Shown: one piece after another, positions 44,409 through 52,744 of the stretch
Layout of the letters: each line of letters begins with the position of its first letter
How positions within the stretch are numbered: the stretch's first letter is position 1
DNA from: Bog-473 sp963850095
GTDB taxonomy: Bacteria > Actinomycetota > Acidimicrobiia > Acidimicrobiales > RAAP-2
Reading direction: 5' to 3'
Length of the DNA stretch: 64,000 bases
Assembly: GCA_963850095.1 (NCBI GenBank)
Contig: CAWKJX010000004.1
Span: 682,001-746,000 of the forward strand
Made by a program: the position numbers and the translations under genes
Notes under the pieces: generated by a model
Told to the model about the DNA's origin: nothing
Seen by the model: only the letters and a program-made list of their open reading frames with translations
Database searches by the model: none

Positions 44409-45116
44409 TCAGCTCGCGGCCTTCTTGGCGACCGGGGCCTTCTTGGCGACCGTGGACTTCTTCGCCCCCTCGGACTTCTTCGCCGCGGGCTTCGCGGACT
44501 TGGGGGCGGCCTTCTTCGCTTCGGCCTTCTTCTTGCCCTTGCCGCCCCGTTTGGGCAGGGCGCTCTCCGCCGCCTTGCGGGCCTGCTGCGCCGTCTTCTC
44601 GACCTGGGTCCGCGCCTCGTGGGCCGCCTTCGACGCGTGCTGCTGCGCGCCCTTGCCCGCCTTGGTGGCGCGTTCGGTGGCGTCCTTGCCCGCCTTGGTG
44701 GCGCGTTCGGTCGCGCCCTTGGCCGCCTTGGTGGCGTGCTCCGTGGCGTCCTGGGCCGCCTTCGACGCGTGCTCGGTGGCGTCCTTGGCCGCCTTCGTGG
44801 CGTCGTGGGTGGCGCTGCGGCCGGCCTCCGCCGAACGCTTGAGGATCTCGGCCACCTGGTTGGCGATCTGTTCGAGCGACGATGCGTCGATCCGCTTGAG
44901 TTGCGTCGCCACCTCGCGGCGGACGGTGTCGATCAGGGATTCACTCGTCTTGCGGCTGCGATCTACCACGTTGTCCACCCATTCCTGTGCCTGGCCCCGC
45001 GGGATGTCGCCCGCGTTCACCAATTCTCGCACGATCTCCTCGGCCCGGCCCCGGGTGACCTGCCCGAGGACGGAGCCAGCATCGAGGTACTTGCGTATTC
45101 GCTCGTTGCCTGCCAT
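44409..45116 (-). CDS. Lysine-rich protein with 11-residue repeats (histone-H1/phasin-like)
   Basis: A 235-residue protein. The N-terminal 100 residues form a helical region similar to the phasin-like/poly-granule-associated proteins of actinobacteria (R-E-L-V-N-A-G-D-I-P-R-G-Q-A). The middle consists of about five 11-residue repeats of the type K-D-A-T-E-R-A-T-K-A-G. The C-terminus is a Lys/Ala/Pro-rich histone-H1-like tail (A-K-K-A-A-P-K-S). A nucleoid-binding or granule-coating role is possible; I cannot decide between them from sequence. Next to tlyA. Confidence 0.7.
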   Translation of the reverse strand: MAGNERIRKYLDAGSVLGQVTRGRAEEIVRELVNAGDIPRGQAQEWVDNVVDRSRKTSESLIDTVRREVATQLKRIDASSLEQIANQVAEILKRSAEAGRSATHDATKAAKDATEHASKAAQDATEHATKAAKGATERATKAGKDATERATKAGKGAQQHASKAAHEARTQVEKTAQQARKAAESALPKRGGKGKKKAEAKKAAPKSAKPAAKKSEGAKKSTVAKKAPVAKKAAS

Positions 45117-45133
45117 TGAACCAGAGTATCCAA

Positions 45134-45156
45134 AGTGCTAGCTGATAGCAAGCACT
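45134..45156. terminator. Weak hairpin between HAD phosphatase and H1-like gene
   Basis: AGTGCT (45134-45139) pairs with AGCACT (45151-45156) across an 11-base loop, downstream of the HAD gene and upstream of the H1-like gene start. No T tract follows. Could be a weak terminator or an operator. Confidence 0.3.
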
Positions 45157-45160
45157 GCTT

Positions 45161-45943
45161 TCAGGACGCGCCCAGGGTGTCCCGCACCAGACGGGCCAGG
45201 TCGCCGGCCGTGGCGGACGGGCGGGGTTCGGCCGGGACATCGCCTTCACGGGTCACCCCGGAGAACACGAGGGCGAACGGGAGTCCGAGTTGGGCGGCCA
45301 GGGCGCCGTCGGTCGACGGCCGGTCCCCCACCACCACCCGGAGCTCCCCGGGGCCTACCCGGGCGACAATGGCGTCGGCCGTGGGGCGGTGGGGCTTGCC
45401 CGCCACCTCGGGCTCCGCCCCGGAGGCGGTGGACACCGCGGCCAGCAGGGCGCCGGCCCCGGGAATGAGGCCGTCGGGCGTCGGGTAGGTGGCGTCCTCG
45501 TTGGTCCCGATGAGACGGGCCCCCGCCCGCACCGCGTCGGCGGCCGCCGCCACGGCGTCGTAGGTGAAAAAGGTCCTGGTCCAGCCGACCACCACCGCGT
45601 CGGCCCGTCCCTCGTGGACCACGGCGACACCCCGGTCCCGCAGCGCCTCGAGGATGCCGTCGTCGCCCAACACGAGCGCGGTCGTGCCCGGCGCCAACAG
45701 GCCGGCCGCCACGTCCGACGAGCGGAGCAGGTCGTCGTCGCCCGCCGTGATGCCGCAGTGCGCCAGGCGCTTGCGCAACTCGGCTCGCGTGGGCGCCGAG
45801 TTGTTGGTGGCGAACAGGACGCGCACGCCGGCCCCGCGCAGCCGGGCCACCGCCTCGTCGACGCCGCTGATGGGGCGGCCGCTGAGCCACACGACGCCGT
45901 CGAGGTCGAGGACCCAGGTCCCCTTGGGTGGTGGCGGCCACAT
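45161..45943 (-). CDS. HAD-superfamily sugar phosphatase (NagD-like)
   Basis: A 260-residue protein. Motif I D-L-D-G-V-V-W-L (nucleophile Asp), F-A-T-N-N-S-A-P-T-R, and motif IV V-V-V-G-D-R-P-S-T-D-G-A match the HAD IIA subfamily of NagD/pNPPase/AraL phosphatases. It has the cap-domain spacing of that family. Substrates are unknown. Start ATG 45943. Confidence 0.88.
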   Translation of the reverse strand: MWPPPPKGTWVLDLDGVVWLSGRPISGVDEAVARLRGAGVRVLFATNNSAPTRAELRKRLAHCGITAGDDDLLRSSDVAAGLLAPGTTALVLGDDGILEALRDRGVAVVHEGRADAVVVGWTRTFFTYDAVAAAADAVRAGARLIGTNEDATYPTPDGLIPGAGALLAAVSTASGAEPEVAGKPHRPTADAIVARVGPGELRVVVGDRPSTDGALAAQLGLPFALVFSGVTREGDVPAEPRPSATAGDLARLVRDTLGAS

Positions 45944-46008
45944 GGGCGCCGAGGCTAACGCCGCCGCCGCCACCGTCCCGCCAGGCCGTCTCCGTAGAAT
46001 CGGCCGCC

Positions 46009-46368
46009 ATGGCCGAACTGCAGATCGAGGGTGACGAGCTCGTGCTCCACATGAGCGCGCTCGAGAAGGCCGAGGGGATGCACGGCGACATCCGGGTCCC
46101 CCTCTCGTCGGTGACGTCCATCCGGGCGGTCGACACGGCGTGGCCCGACGAACTGCGCGGCATCCGCGCCCCGGGCACCGGGGTGCCCAACGTGGTGGCC
46201 GTCGGCACGCGCCGGGGCAGCTTCGGGAAGGACTTCGCGGCGGTGCACGGCAAGGGCCCGGCGGTGGTGGTGGAGCTCGAGGGTCAGGCCTACGGCCGGC
46301 TCGTGCTCACCACCGACGACGCGCCGGGGGTGCTCTCCGCGGTGCGGGCGGCCACCGGGAAGAACTGA
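46009..46368 (+). CDS. Conserved PH-like hypothetical protein
   Basis: A 119-residue protein: I-E-G-D-E-L-V-L-H at the start, W-P-D-E-L-R-G-I-R-A-P-G-T-G-V in the middle, and repeated beta segments (V-V-V-E-L-E-G, L-V-L-T-T-D-D). It matches a small beta-rich actinobacterial family with a PH-like feel. Function unknown. ATG 46009. Confidence 0.65.
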   Translation: MAELQIEGDELVLHMSALEKAEGMHGDIRVPLSSVTSIRAVDTAWPDELRGIRAPGTGVPNVVAVGTRRGSFGKDFAAVHGKGPAVVVELEGQAYGRLVLTTDDAPGVLSAVRAATGKN

Positions 46369-46401
46369 CGGCCGGCGGGACGATGCCCCGCCGGCCGGGA
46401 C

Positions 46402-46690
46402 TCAGGCGGTGACCCAGACGCGCCGGGAGACGACATGCGCCGGTGCCGGCACCGCCGTGACCCACGGGGCCCACTCACCAAGGGCCCGGGCGCCGCGACC
46501 ACCGCAAGAAGGCACGGGGTGCCCCAGAGGGGAATCGGTGGGCGGCCCTGCAGCCGGGCCCGAGGTGAGCAGGACGTGGGAGAGCTCGTTGGTCGGCTTC
46601 GGGGCGGCGACGGAGGGAGGTCGATGCCGTCGTGCCGGACGTGACGCCCGGCGACGCTGCGAGAATTCGGTACGACGACGTGTCAGCCAC
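46402..46690 (-). CDS. Small hypothetical protein, frame-broken
   Basis: GTG 46690 lies 5-6 nt after a strong GGAGGGG ribosome binding site. The frame reads V-A-D-T-S-S-Y-R-I-L-A-A-S-P. A single base removal around 46600 connects to P-S-V-A-A-P-K-P-T-N-E-L-S-H and a Pro/Ala-rich C-terminus ending at 46402. The 289-nt length equals one extra base. No family recognised; low confidence because the evidence is one ribosome binding site and the frame arithmetic. Confidence 0.4.
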
Positions 46691-46877
46691 TTTCCCCTCC
46701 TCTTCCGCCCCGGGCCGCTCGGCGGCTCGTGCCACCGTCCGGCCCCACCGTCTTTCGCCGGTAGAAACGCCACCGCGCCACGCGTCTTGTGGCGGCCCGC
46801 CAAAAGGGGCCGAATGGCCCGGGTCGCGGTCGCTCGGTCGTCGTCCCCGGGGCCGGATGGCCCCGGTCGCCGTGGCG

Positions 46878-47279
46878 TCAGTCGTCGTCCCAGGGCGCAA
46901 TGAAGGACAGCGAACGGGCCATGTCGCGGCGGGTGACGAGGCCGACGACCCGGTTGCCTTCGGTGACCGGCAGGCGGGCCCGCTGGTGGCGCGCCATGAT
47001 CGACACCGCCTCCTCGACGGTGAGGCCGACGTCGAGAGCCAGCACGTCGGCCGGCTCGGCGAGCTCGGCCAGCGTGACCTCCCGAGGGTCGAGACCCTTG
47101 GCCACGACCTTGGCCACGATGTCGCGGGCGCTGACCATGCCGGCCAGGCTGCCGTCGGAGAGACACAGGGTCACACTGTCCTCGTCGTGGGTGGCCAGGT
47201 AGCTGGCCGCCTCTCGCACCGACTCCGTGGTGCGAAGCATCTCGATGTCTCCGCTCATGACGTCCCGGACGGTCCTCAT
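46878..47279 (-). CDS. Tandem CBS-domain protein
   Basis: A 133-residue protein with two CBS domains: V-R-D-V-M-S-G-D-I at the start of the first and V-E-E-A-V-S-I-M-A-R-H in the second, each ending with a V-G-L-V-T/G-M-V-S type strand. Likely binds adenosine nucleotides as a regulator. No partner domain is encoded alongside. Confidence 0.85.
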   Translation of the reverse strand: MRTVRDVMSGDIEMLRTTESVREAASYLATHDEDSVTLCLSDGSLAGMVSARDIVAKVVAKGLDPREVTLAELAEPADVLALDVGLTVEEAVSIMARHQRARLPVTEGNRVVGLVTRRDMARSLSFIAPWDDD

Positions 47280-47423
47280 GGCGATCTCCTCTGCGTGTGC
47301 TGCGGCTTGTGTCTACCCTCGCGCCCCCGCCCCGGAGGGGCAACCGCCCGCGGCACAAAGTTCCCCGCCACCTGCGTTCCGGCGTCACCGGGCCGGTCTG
47401 CCCCTTGCATTCGGTCCGGATGG

Positions 47424-47437
47424 CGAACATATGTTCG
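47424..47437. promoter_or_regulatory. LexA SOS box
   Basis: CGAACATATGTTCG, a perfect 14-bp palindrome with the CGAAC-N4-GTTCG arrangement of the actinobacterial LexA box. It begins 20 bp before the GTG at 47444. LexA repression of the following gene is therefore expected. Confidence 0.75.
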
Positions 47438-47443
47438 TCATCC

Positions 47444-47620
47444 GTGGAACGCCGGTACGAGCTGGAGTCCCTGCGCCGCTCCCTCGCCATGCTGCGCCCG
47501 GGTGCTCCGGCCCTCGACCGCGAGGCCGCCATGCGCCTCGTGCGCGAGCTGCAGGACGTCGAACGCCAGCTGCGTACCTTGCGCGAGGGACTGCAGCAGC
47601 TCCTGGCCGACGGCGGCTGA
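47444..47620 (+). CDS. Small SOS-linked coiled-coil protein
   Basis: A 58-residue protein from GTG 47444. Sequence: helix-forming throughout (E-L-E-S-L-R-R-S-L-A-M-L-R, later L-Q-D-V-E-R-Q-L-R-T-L-R-E-G-L). An upstream ATG (47420) is in frame but would place its codons over the LexA box, so I favour GTG with a leaderless or short-leader transcript. No known family; the LexA box suggests a DNA-damage role. Confidence 0.55.
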   Translation: MERRYELESLRRSLAMLRPGAPALDREAAMRLVRELQDVERQLRTLREGLQQLLADGG

Positions 47621-47643
47621 GGCCGCGGTCGGGTTCGCGGATC

Positions 47644-47671
47644 GGGGTCGGGGTCGGGGTTCGGGACCGGG
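47644..47671 (+). other. Possible G-quadruplex motif
   Basis: Runs GGGG-TC-GGGG-TC-GGGG-TTC-GGG-ACC-GGG between convergent genes: the four-tract pattern of a potential G-quadruplex. It may simply reflect strong GC bias. Confidence 0.35.
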
Positions 47672-47682
47672 TCTTGGGTCGC

Positions 47683-49061
47683 TCAGCCGAGGGCGATCAG
47701 GTGGGTGGGGTCGCCCAGCATCTCGCCCACGGTCGCCAGGAAGAGTGACGCGCCCCGGCCGTCGACCAGTCGGTGGTCGAAGGTGAGGCTCAACGTCGCC
47801 ACCTGGCGCAACGCCACTGCGCCGTCGAACTCCCAGGGGCGCCGCTGCACGGCGCCGAAGGCGAGGATGGCCGCCTCGCCCGGGTTGAGGATGGGGACGC
47901 CGGCGTCCACCCCGAACACGCCGACGTTGGTGATCGTGATGGTGCCGCCACTGAGGTCGGTGGGCGTCGACTTGGACTGGCGCGCCGTCGGCGGTCAGCT
48001 CGGCCAGGGCCCGGGTCAGGGCACGCAGGGAGAGGTCCTGCGCGTCCTTTATGTTCGGCACCACCAGACCGTGCGGCCCCGCCACCGCGATGCCCAGGTT
48101 CACGTAGTGCTTCGTGACCACCTGGCGCGCCGCTTCGTCCCACGAGGAATTCAACTCGGGGTGGTCGACCAGCGCGTGCACGACGGTGCGGGCGACGACG
48201 GCCAACGGGGTGAGGTGCAGCCCTTCGAAATGCCGGCTTTGGCGCAGCCGTTCGACCAGCTCCATCGTCGGCGTGACGTCGACGGTCAGGAAGACACACG
48301 CCTGGGGGACGCCGGTGACGCTGCGCACCATCGCGTCGGCCATGTGCTTCTGGACGCCGCGCACCGGGGTGCGGGTCTCGCGCCCATCCACCGCGGCGGC
48401 CGGCCCTGCCGGCGTCGCGTCCGCCACGTGGGCGGCCAGGTCGTCACGGGTGATGATCCCGCCGGGACCGCGGCCCGTGACGTCGGCCAGGTCGATCCCG
48501 TGCCTGGCGGGCCATGAAGCGCACTGGCGGTGCCGCCAGCGGTCGCGACCCGACTTCGAGGTCCGCCGCCGCCACCCGGTGCGGCCGCCCACCACGGCGG
48601 CGGCTCGGGCGGGCCTCGGCCGGTCCGTAGCCGACGAGCATGGGCACCCGGCCCGACGCGCCCTCCGCCTCCGGCTTCGCGTCCGGCTCTGCCGCCGACT
48701 CCGCCTCGGACTCTGCCTCCGACTCTGCCTCCGACTCTGCCTCCGACTCTGCCTCCGGACCGGCCGCGCCCTCCGCCTGGACCGCGGCCCCGGTCCCGGT
48801 CGCGTTCTCGCCCTCGACCGCAATGGCGATGAGCGGGGCGCCGACGGCGACCGTCTCCCCCGGCGACGCCAGCAGCTCCGCCACCGTGCCGGCGAAGGGG
48901 CTGGGCAGCTCGACGACGGCCTTCTCGGTCTCCACCTCGACCAGAATTTGGTTGAGCGTCACCGCATCGCCGGGCGCCACGCGCCAGGCCACCACCTCGG
49001 CCTCGGTGAGGCCCTCGCCCAGGTCGGGCAGCCGGAAGTGGCGCGCCGCCGTCTCGGTCAC
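47683..49061 (-). CDS. pdhC: Dihydrolipoamide acyltransferase (E2), frame-broken
   Basis: N-terminal lipoyl domain with E-V-E-T-E-K-A (lipoylated Lys) and R-L-P-D-L-G-E-G. A linker includes a repeated E-S-E-A block, followed by an E3-binding-type domain (I-D-L-A-D-V-T-G-R-G-P-G-G) and the catalytic domain with S-L-T-F-D-H-R-L-V-D-G. Extra bases near 48504 and 47986 cause two frame jumps; 1379 nt agree with two. With the E1 genes it makes acyl-CoA from pyruvate or a branched-chain 2-oxo acid. Convergent with the small SOS gene. Confidence 0.9.
48697..48756 (-). repeat. 12-bp tandem repeat in the E2 linker
   Basis: Five 12-bp units (consensus GACTCTGCCTCC, first unit variant) encoding E-A-E-S repeats in the flexible linker between lipoyl and E3-binding domains. 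Such tracts vary in copy number by slippage without breaking the frame. Confidence 0.85.
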
Positions 49062-50038
49062 GGCTCGAGGGACCGGTCCACCTCATGGAGGATCCGGTCG
49101 GCGTCGGGCAGGAAATGGCGCTCCAGGCGGGAGGCGGGGTAGGGCGTGGCGAACCCGCCCACGCGCCGCACCGGCGCCTCCAGGCTGTAGAAGCACCGCT
49201 CCGAGATACGGGCCGCGATCTCGGCCCCCATTCCGCCGAAGACGGGTGCCTCGTGCACCACGACCAGCCGGCCCGTCTTGCGGACCGAGGCCTCGAGGGT
49301 GTCGAAGTCGACCGGCGAGAGGGAGCGCAGGTCGAGCACCTCGACCGAGGTGCCCTCCTCGGCCCCGATCCGGGCCGCCTCGAGGGCGGTGGCCACCATG
49401 GGCCCGTAGGCGGCCACGGTCACGTCGCTCCCCTCCCGGGCCACCCGGGCCCGGTGCAGGGGCACGCGCTCGAGCGGGGAGGCGTCGTCGACGTCACCCT
49501 TCTCCCAGTAGCGCCGCTTGGGCTCGAAGAAAACGACGGGGTCGTCGGAGGCGATGGCCTGCTGAATCATGCGATGGCCGTCCGCCGGGTTGCTCGGCGT
49601 CACGACGCGCAGCCCCGCCGTGTGGGCGAAGTACGCCTCGGGCGACTCGGAGTGGTGCTCCACCGCGCCGATGCCGCCGCCGTAGGGCACCCGGATGGTG
49701 ATGGGCAGGCCCACCCGCCCCTCGTTGCGGAAGCGGAACTTCGCCACCTGCGACACGATCTGGTCGAAGGCCGGGTACACGAAACCGTCGAACTGGATTT
49801 CGCACACCGGGCGGTAGCCGCGCATGGCCAGCCCGACGGCGCTGCCAATGACGCCCGACTCGGCCAGAGGGGTGTCGATGACGCGGCGCTCGCCGAACTG
49901 CTGCTGCAGCCCCTCGGTGACCCGGAACACGCCGCCGAGCTTGCCGATGTCCTCGCCCATGAGGACGACCTTGGCGTCATCCTCCATGGCCTGGCGCAGG
50001 CCGGCGTTGAGGGCCTTGCCCAGCGTCATGGTGGCCAT
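49058..50038 (-). CDS. pdhB: 2-oxo acid dehydrogenase E1 component, beta subunit
   Basis: A 326-residue protein. Thiamine diphosphate-dependent E1beta with G-E-D-I-G-K-L-G-G-V-F-R, S-E-S-P-E-A-Y-F-A-H and the C-terminal transketolase fold P-V-F-G-G-M-G-A-E-I. Start overlaps the E1alpha stop (TGATG) and its stop overlaps the E2 start, so the three genes form a tight operon. No dihydrolipoamide dehydrogenase is in the window. Confidence 0.92.
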   Translation of the reverse strand: MATMTLGKALNAGLRQAMEDDAKVVLMGEDIGKLGGVFRVTEGLQQQFGERRVIDTPLAESGVIGSAVGLAMRGYRPVCEIQFDGFVYPAFDQIVSQVAKFRFRNEGRVGLPITIRVPYGGGIGAVEHHSESPEAYFAHTAGLRVVTPSNPADGHRMIQQAIASDDPVVFFEPKRRYWEKGDVDDASPLERVPLHRARVAREGSDVTVAAYGPMVATALEAARIGAEEGTSVEVLDLRSLSPVDFDTLEASVRKTGRLVVVHEAPVFGGMGAEIAARISERCFYSLEAPVRRVGGFATPYPASRLERHFLPDADRILHEVDRSLEP

Positions 50039-51165
50039 CAGGCCTCCTCGCCGAAGGTGGCCAGGTAGGCCTCGTACGCGGCGCGCTCCTCGTCGAGGAG
50101 CGGGTGCGGCTCGGCGTAGACGTGTGCGAAGAGCGCGGCCGGCTCGGGGTCGGGCATGGAGAGGCAGCCCTGGCGCAACGTGGCCGCCACCTCGTCGGAG
50201 GTGGCAGCGACCTGCGCCTCGAAGCGCTCGTCGATCAGGCCCTCGCGTTGGAGCAGGGCGTGCAGGCGGGCCAGCGGGTCCTTCACCCGCCACTCCTCCT
50301 CCTCGCCGCGTGGCCGGTAGCGGGTGGGGTCGTCCGACGTGGTGTGCGGGCCCATGCGATAGGTCACCGCCTCGACCAGCGTCGGCCCCAGACCGGCGTA
50401 GGCCCGGGCCAGGGCCACGCGGGTGGCCGCCAGCACCGCCAGGACGTCGTTGCCGTCGACCTGAATGCCCGGGATGCCGTAGCCCTGTCCCCGCTGCGCG
50501 ATCGAGGCGTGCGACTGCAGCCGCACCGGTTCGGAAATGGCCCACTGGTTGTTCTGGCAGAAGAAGACGACCGGGACCATGAAACTGGCGGCGAAGCCGA
50601 ACGCCTCGGCCACGTCCCCCTCGCTGCTGGCGCCGTCGCCGAAGTAGGCCAGCGCCGCCGAGGGCGCGCCGTCCAGCGCCACGCCGAGGGCATAGCCGGT
50701 GGCGTGCAGAGCCTGCGCGCCCACAATGATGGCGGGGGTGGCGATGCCGTGCTCGGCCGGGTCCCAGCCCGAGAGCGCCGTGCCGCGCCACATGCGCAAC
50801 ATGGCGACCGGGTCCACGCCGCGGCAGTAGGCCACGCCGTGCTCGCGGTAGCTCGGGAACGCGAAGTCGTCCTGGCGCAAGGCGCGGGCCGATCCCACCT
50901 GGGCCGCCTCCTGGCCGAGCAACGGGGCCCACAGGCCGAGCTCGCCCTGTCGCTGCAGCGCCATCGCTTCGGCGTCGATGCGCCGCACGACGGCCATGTC
51001 GGTGTAGAGGCCGCGCAGCTGGTCGGCTCCGACGTCGGCTACCAGCTCCCAATAGGGGCAGCCGACGGTGCGCTGGCCGTCCACCGATATCAGCTGGACC
51101 AGGCCGTCGAACCCCATCGATTCGGCGATCCGCTCCCCTGGAACCCGTACCTGCGCGATGGCCAT
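50038..51165 (-). CDS. pdhA: 2-oxo acid dehydrogenase E1 component, alpha subunit
   Basis: A 375-residue protein with the thiamine diphosphate signature G-D-G-A-S-S-E-G-D-V-A-E-A and Q-N-N-Q-W-A-I-S, and the phosphorylatable-type loop Y-R-M-G-P-H-T-T-S-D-D-P. Decarboxylates pyruvate or branched 2-oxo acids together with E1beta. The substrate cannot be told from the sequence; gene order alpha-beta-E2 is seen in both types. Confidence 0.9.
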   Translation of the reverse strand: MAIAQVRVPGERIAESMGFDGLVQLISVDGQRTVGCPYWELVADVGADQLRGLYTDMAVVRRIDAEAMALQRQGELGLWAPLLGQEAAQVGSARALRQDDFAFPSYREHGVAYCRGVDPVAMLRMWRGTALSGWDPAEHGIATPAIIVGAQALHATGYALGVALDGAPSAALAYFGDGASSEGDVAEAFGFAASFMVPVVFFCQNNQWAISEPVRLQSHASIAQRGQGYGIPGIQVDGNDVLAVLAATRVALARAYAGLGPTLVEAVTYRMGPHTTSDDPTRYRPRGEEEEWRVKDPLARLHALLQREGLIDERFEAQVAATSDEVAATLRQGCLSMPDPEPAALFAHVYAEPHPLLDEERAAYEAYLATFGEEA

Positions 51166-51274
51166 CTATGGACTCCTCCCCGAGCAATGCTCAGCAACGG
51201 CATCACACCACGATCTACCGTTTCGGAGCGGGAAAAGGAGTCAGATCAGAACATATAGGCGGGAATCATGCTGA

Positions 51275-51308
51275 AAAGCCCCGCTTTGCGCATCACTTCT
51301 GCGCGGGG
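51275..51308 (-). terminator. Rho-independent terminator after Ku
   Basis: On the minus strand CCCCGC (51308-51303) pairs with GCGGGG (51284-51279), with an inner GCGCA/TGCGC stem, followed by CTTTTC. It lies 23 bp after the Ku stop and separates it from the dehydrogenase operon. Confidence 0.6.
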
Positions 51309-51330
51309 GACGGACCGGGTCGCGCCGGGA

Positions 51331-52236
51331 TCAGGAGGCCTTGCGGCGGGCCGCCGGCTTGGCCGAGGCGGCCTTCTTCGCCGCCGGGGCCTTCTTGGCC
51401 GCCTTGGCCGGTGCCCGCTTGGCGGCCGACTTGCGGGCCGGCTTGGCCGTGCCCGGACGGGCCGAGGCCTTGATGCTGGCGTTGAGGGCCTCCATCAGGT
51501 CGACCACCTTGGCCGGCTGCTCGGGCTCGGTCTGGAGCACGATTTCGTGGCCCGCCCGCTTCTCCTCAATGATCTCTTCGACCTTCTCGCGGTGGGTGTC
51601 GTGGAAGCGCTCGGGATCCCAGTCGCTCTCCATCGACTCGATCAGCAGCTGCGCCATGGACAGCTCACGCTCGGTCACCTCGTCGGTGGTCGGGAGGGCC
51701 GGGAACTCCCGGCCGGGCTGGCGCACCTCGTCGGAGAAGTACATCGTGTGCAGGGCCAGCGCGTCTCCGTCGGGGCGCACGGCGACGAGGTACTCCTTGT
51801 TGCGCATGACCAGGGTGGCGATGGCAATGCGTCCGGTGTCCGCCATCGCCTTGCGGAGCAGGGCGTATGCCTTGTCCGCTCCCTCGCCCTCGGGCGCCAG
51901 GTAATAGCTGGCGCGGAAGTAGACCGGGTCGATGTCGGTCTGCTCGACGAAGTCGGAGATCTCGATCTGCCGCGACTTCTTGGGTTCGGCCGACTCGAGC
52001 TCCTCGTCGCTGAGGATGACGTACTCCCCGCCGCCGAGGTCGAACCCCTTGACGATGCGATCGCTCGGGACCTCGTCGCCGGTGCGTTCGTTGACCTTCT
52101 TGTAGCGGATCCGGTCCGAGGTTCCCTCCTCGAACTGGTTGAAGTGGACGCTCTTGTCGGACGTGGCCGGGTAGACGCCGATGGGGATGTTCACCAGCCC
52201 GAAACTGAGGGCCCCCTTCCAAATGGTGCGTGGCAC
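51331..52236 (-). CDS. ku: Non-homologous end-joining protein Ku
   Basis: A 301-residue protein from GTG 52236. The N-terminal W-K-G-A-L-S-F-G-L-V-N-I-P and Y-K-K-V-N-E-R-T-G segments and the central E-M/ES-type dimerisation region (S-M-A-Q-L-L-I-E-S-M) match bacterial Ku. The C-terminus is a Lys/Ala-rich tail (A-A-K-K-A-P-A-A-K-K) as in actinobacterial members. Ku recruits LigD to double-strand ends; no ligD is in the window. Confidence 0.93.
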   Translation of the reverse strand: MPRTIWKGALSFGLVNIPIGVYPATSDKSVHFNQFEEGTSDRIRYKKVNERTGDEVPSDRIVKGFDLGGGEYVILSDEELESAEPKKSRQIEISDFVEQTDIDPVYFRASYYLAPEGEGADKAYALLRKAMADTGRIAIATLVMRNKEYLVAVRPDGDALALHTMYFSDEVRQPGREFPALPTTDEVTERELSMAQLLIESMESDWDPERFHDTHREKVEEIIEEKRAGHEIVLQTEPEQPAKVVDLMEALNASIKASARPGTAKPARKSAAKRAPAKAAKKAPAAKKAASAKPAARRKAS

Positions 52237-52302
52237 GGTGTGCAAATTACCAGCCCAGGGCCGGTCCACCACCCTGTTACAGCAATTAGGCACACTGACC
52301 TC

Positions 52303-52689
52303 ATGGTCTCAGGCGCTCCCCAGGGCTTCGGGCCCGCCGTCCTGTGCGGGCTGGCCGAGCTCGGCCCGGTCGACCCCTCGTCGGGCGACCTGTCGCTCGA
52401 GCTGGGCGTTTCCGCCTGGATGCGGAACCACGCCACGACCCTGGAAGAGGCTCGCGACCTGCTCCTCGACATCCGCCTGCGCATTCTGGCCGGAGCCGAC
52501 CTCGACGAGGCGACCGAGCCGGTGCCCTTCGTCGGCCGCTCGCCGCGGCTCGACGTGATCATGTTGATCTCCTACGTGGCGGGGCTGCTGCGGCGCGGTG
52601 CGGCTGCCTCGGGGTGCAGTGTGGCCCTCTTGGCCCGGCGAATCAGCGCGGCGCTGCCCGAGCCCGGGGCGACGGCCATCGGGGCCTGA
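52303..52689 (+). CDS. Hypothetical protein
   Basis: A 128-residue protein from ATG 52303. Predominantly helical: T-L-E-E-A-R-D-L-L-L-D-I-R-L-R-I-L and R-L-D-V-I-M-L-I-S-Y-V-A-G-L-L-R-R. No signal peptide or cysteine motif. Divergent from Ku with 66 bp between, so the two may share a control region. Unknown function. Confidence 0.5.
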   Translation: MVSGAPQGFGPAVLCGLAELGPVDPSSGDLSLELGVSAWMRNHATTLEEARDLLLDIRLRILAGADLDEATEPVPFVGRSPRLDVIMLISYVAGLLRRGAAASGCSVALLARRISAALPEPGATAIGA

Positions 52690-52744
52690 GGACGGCCCAA
52701 AGCCGCAGCCGGCGACGCGACGCTCGGGCGCCGTGCACCATGTG

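Noticed and set aside
48697..48756. CRISPR-like tandem repeat
   Set aside because: The units are directly adjacent with no spacers and lie in frame in the E2 linker.
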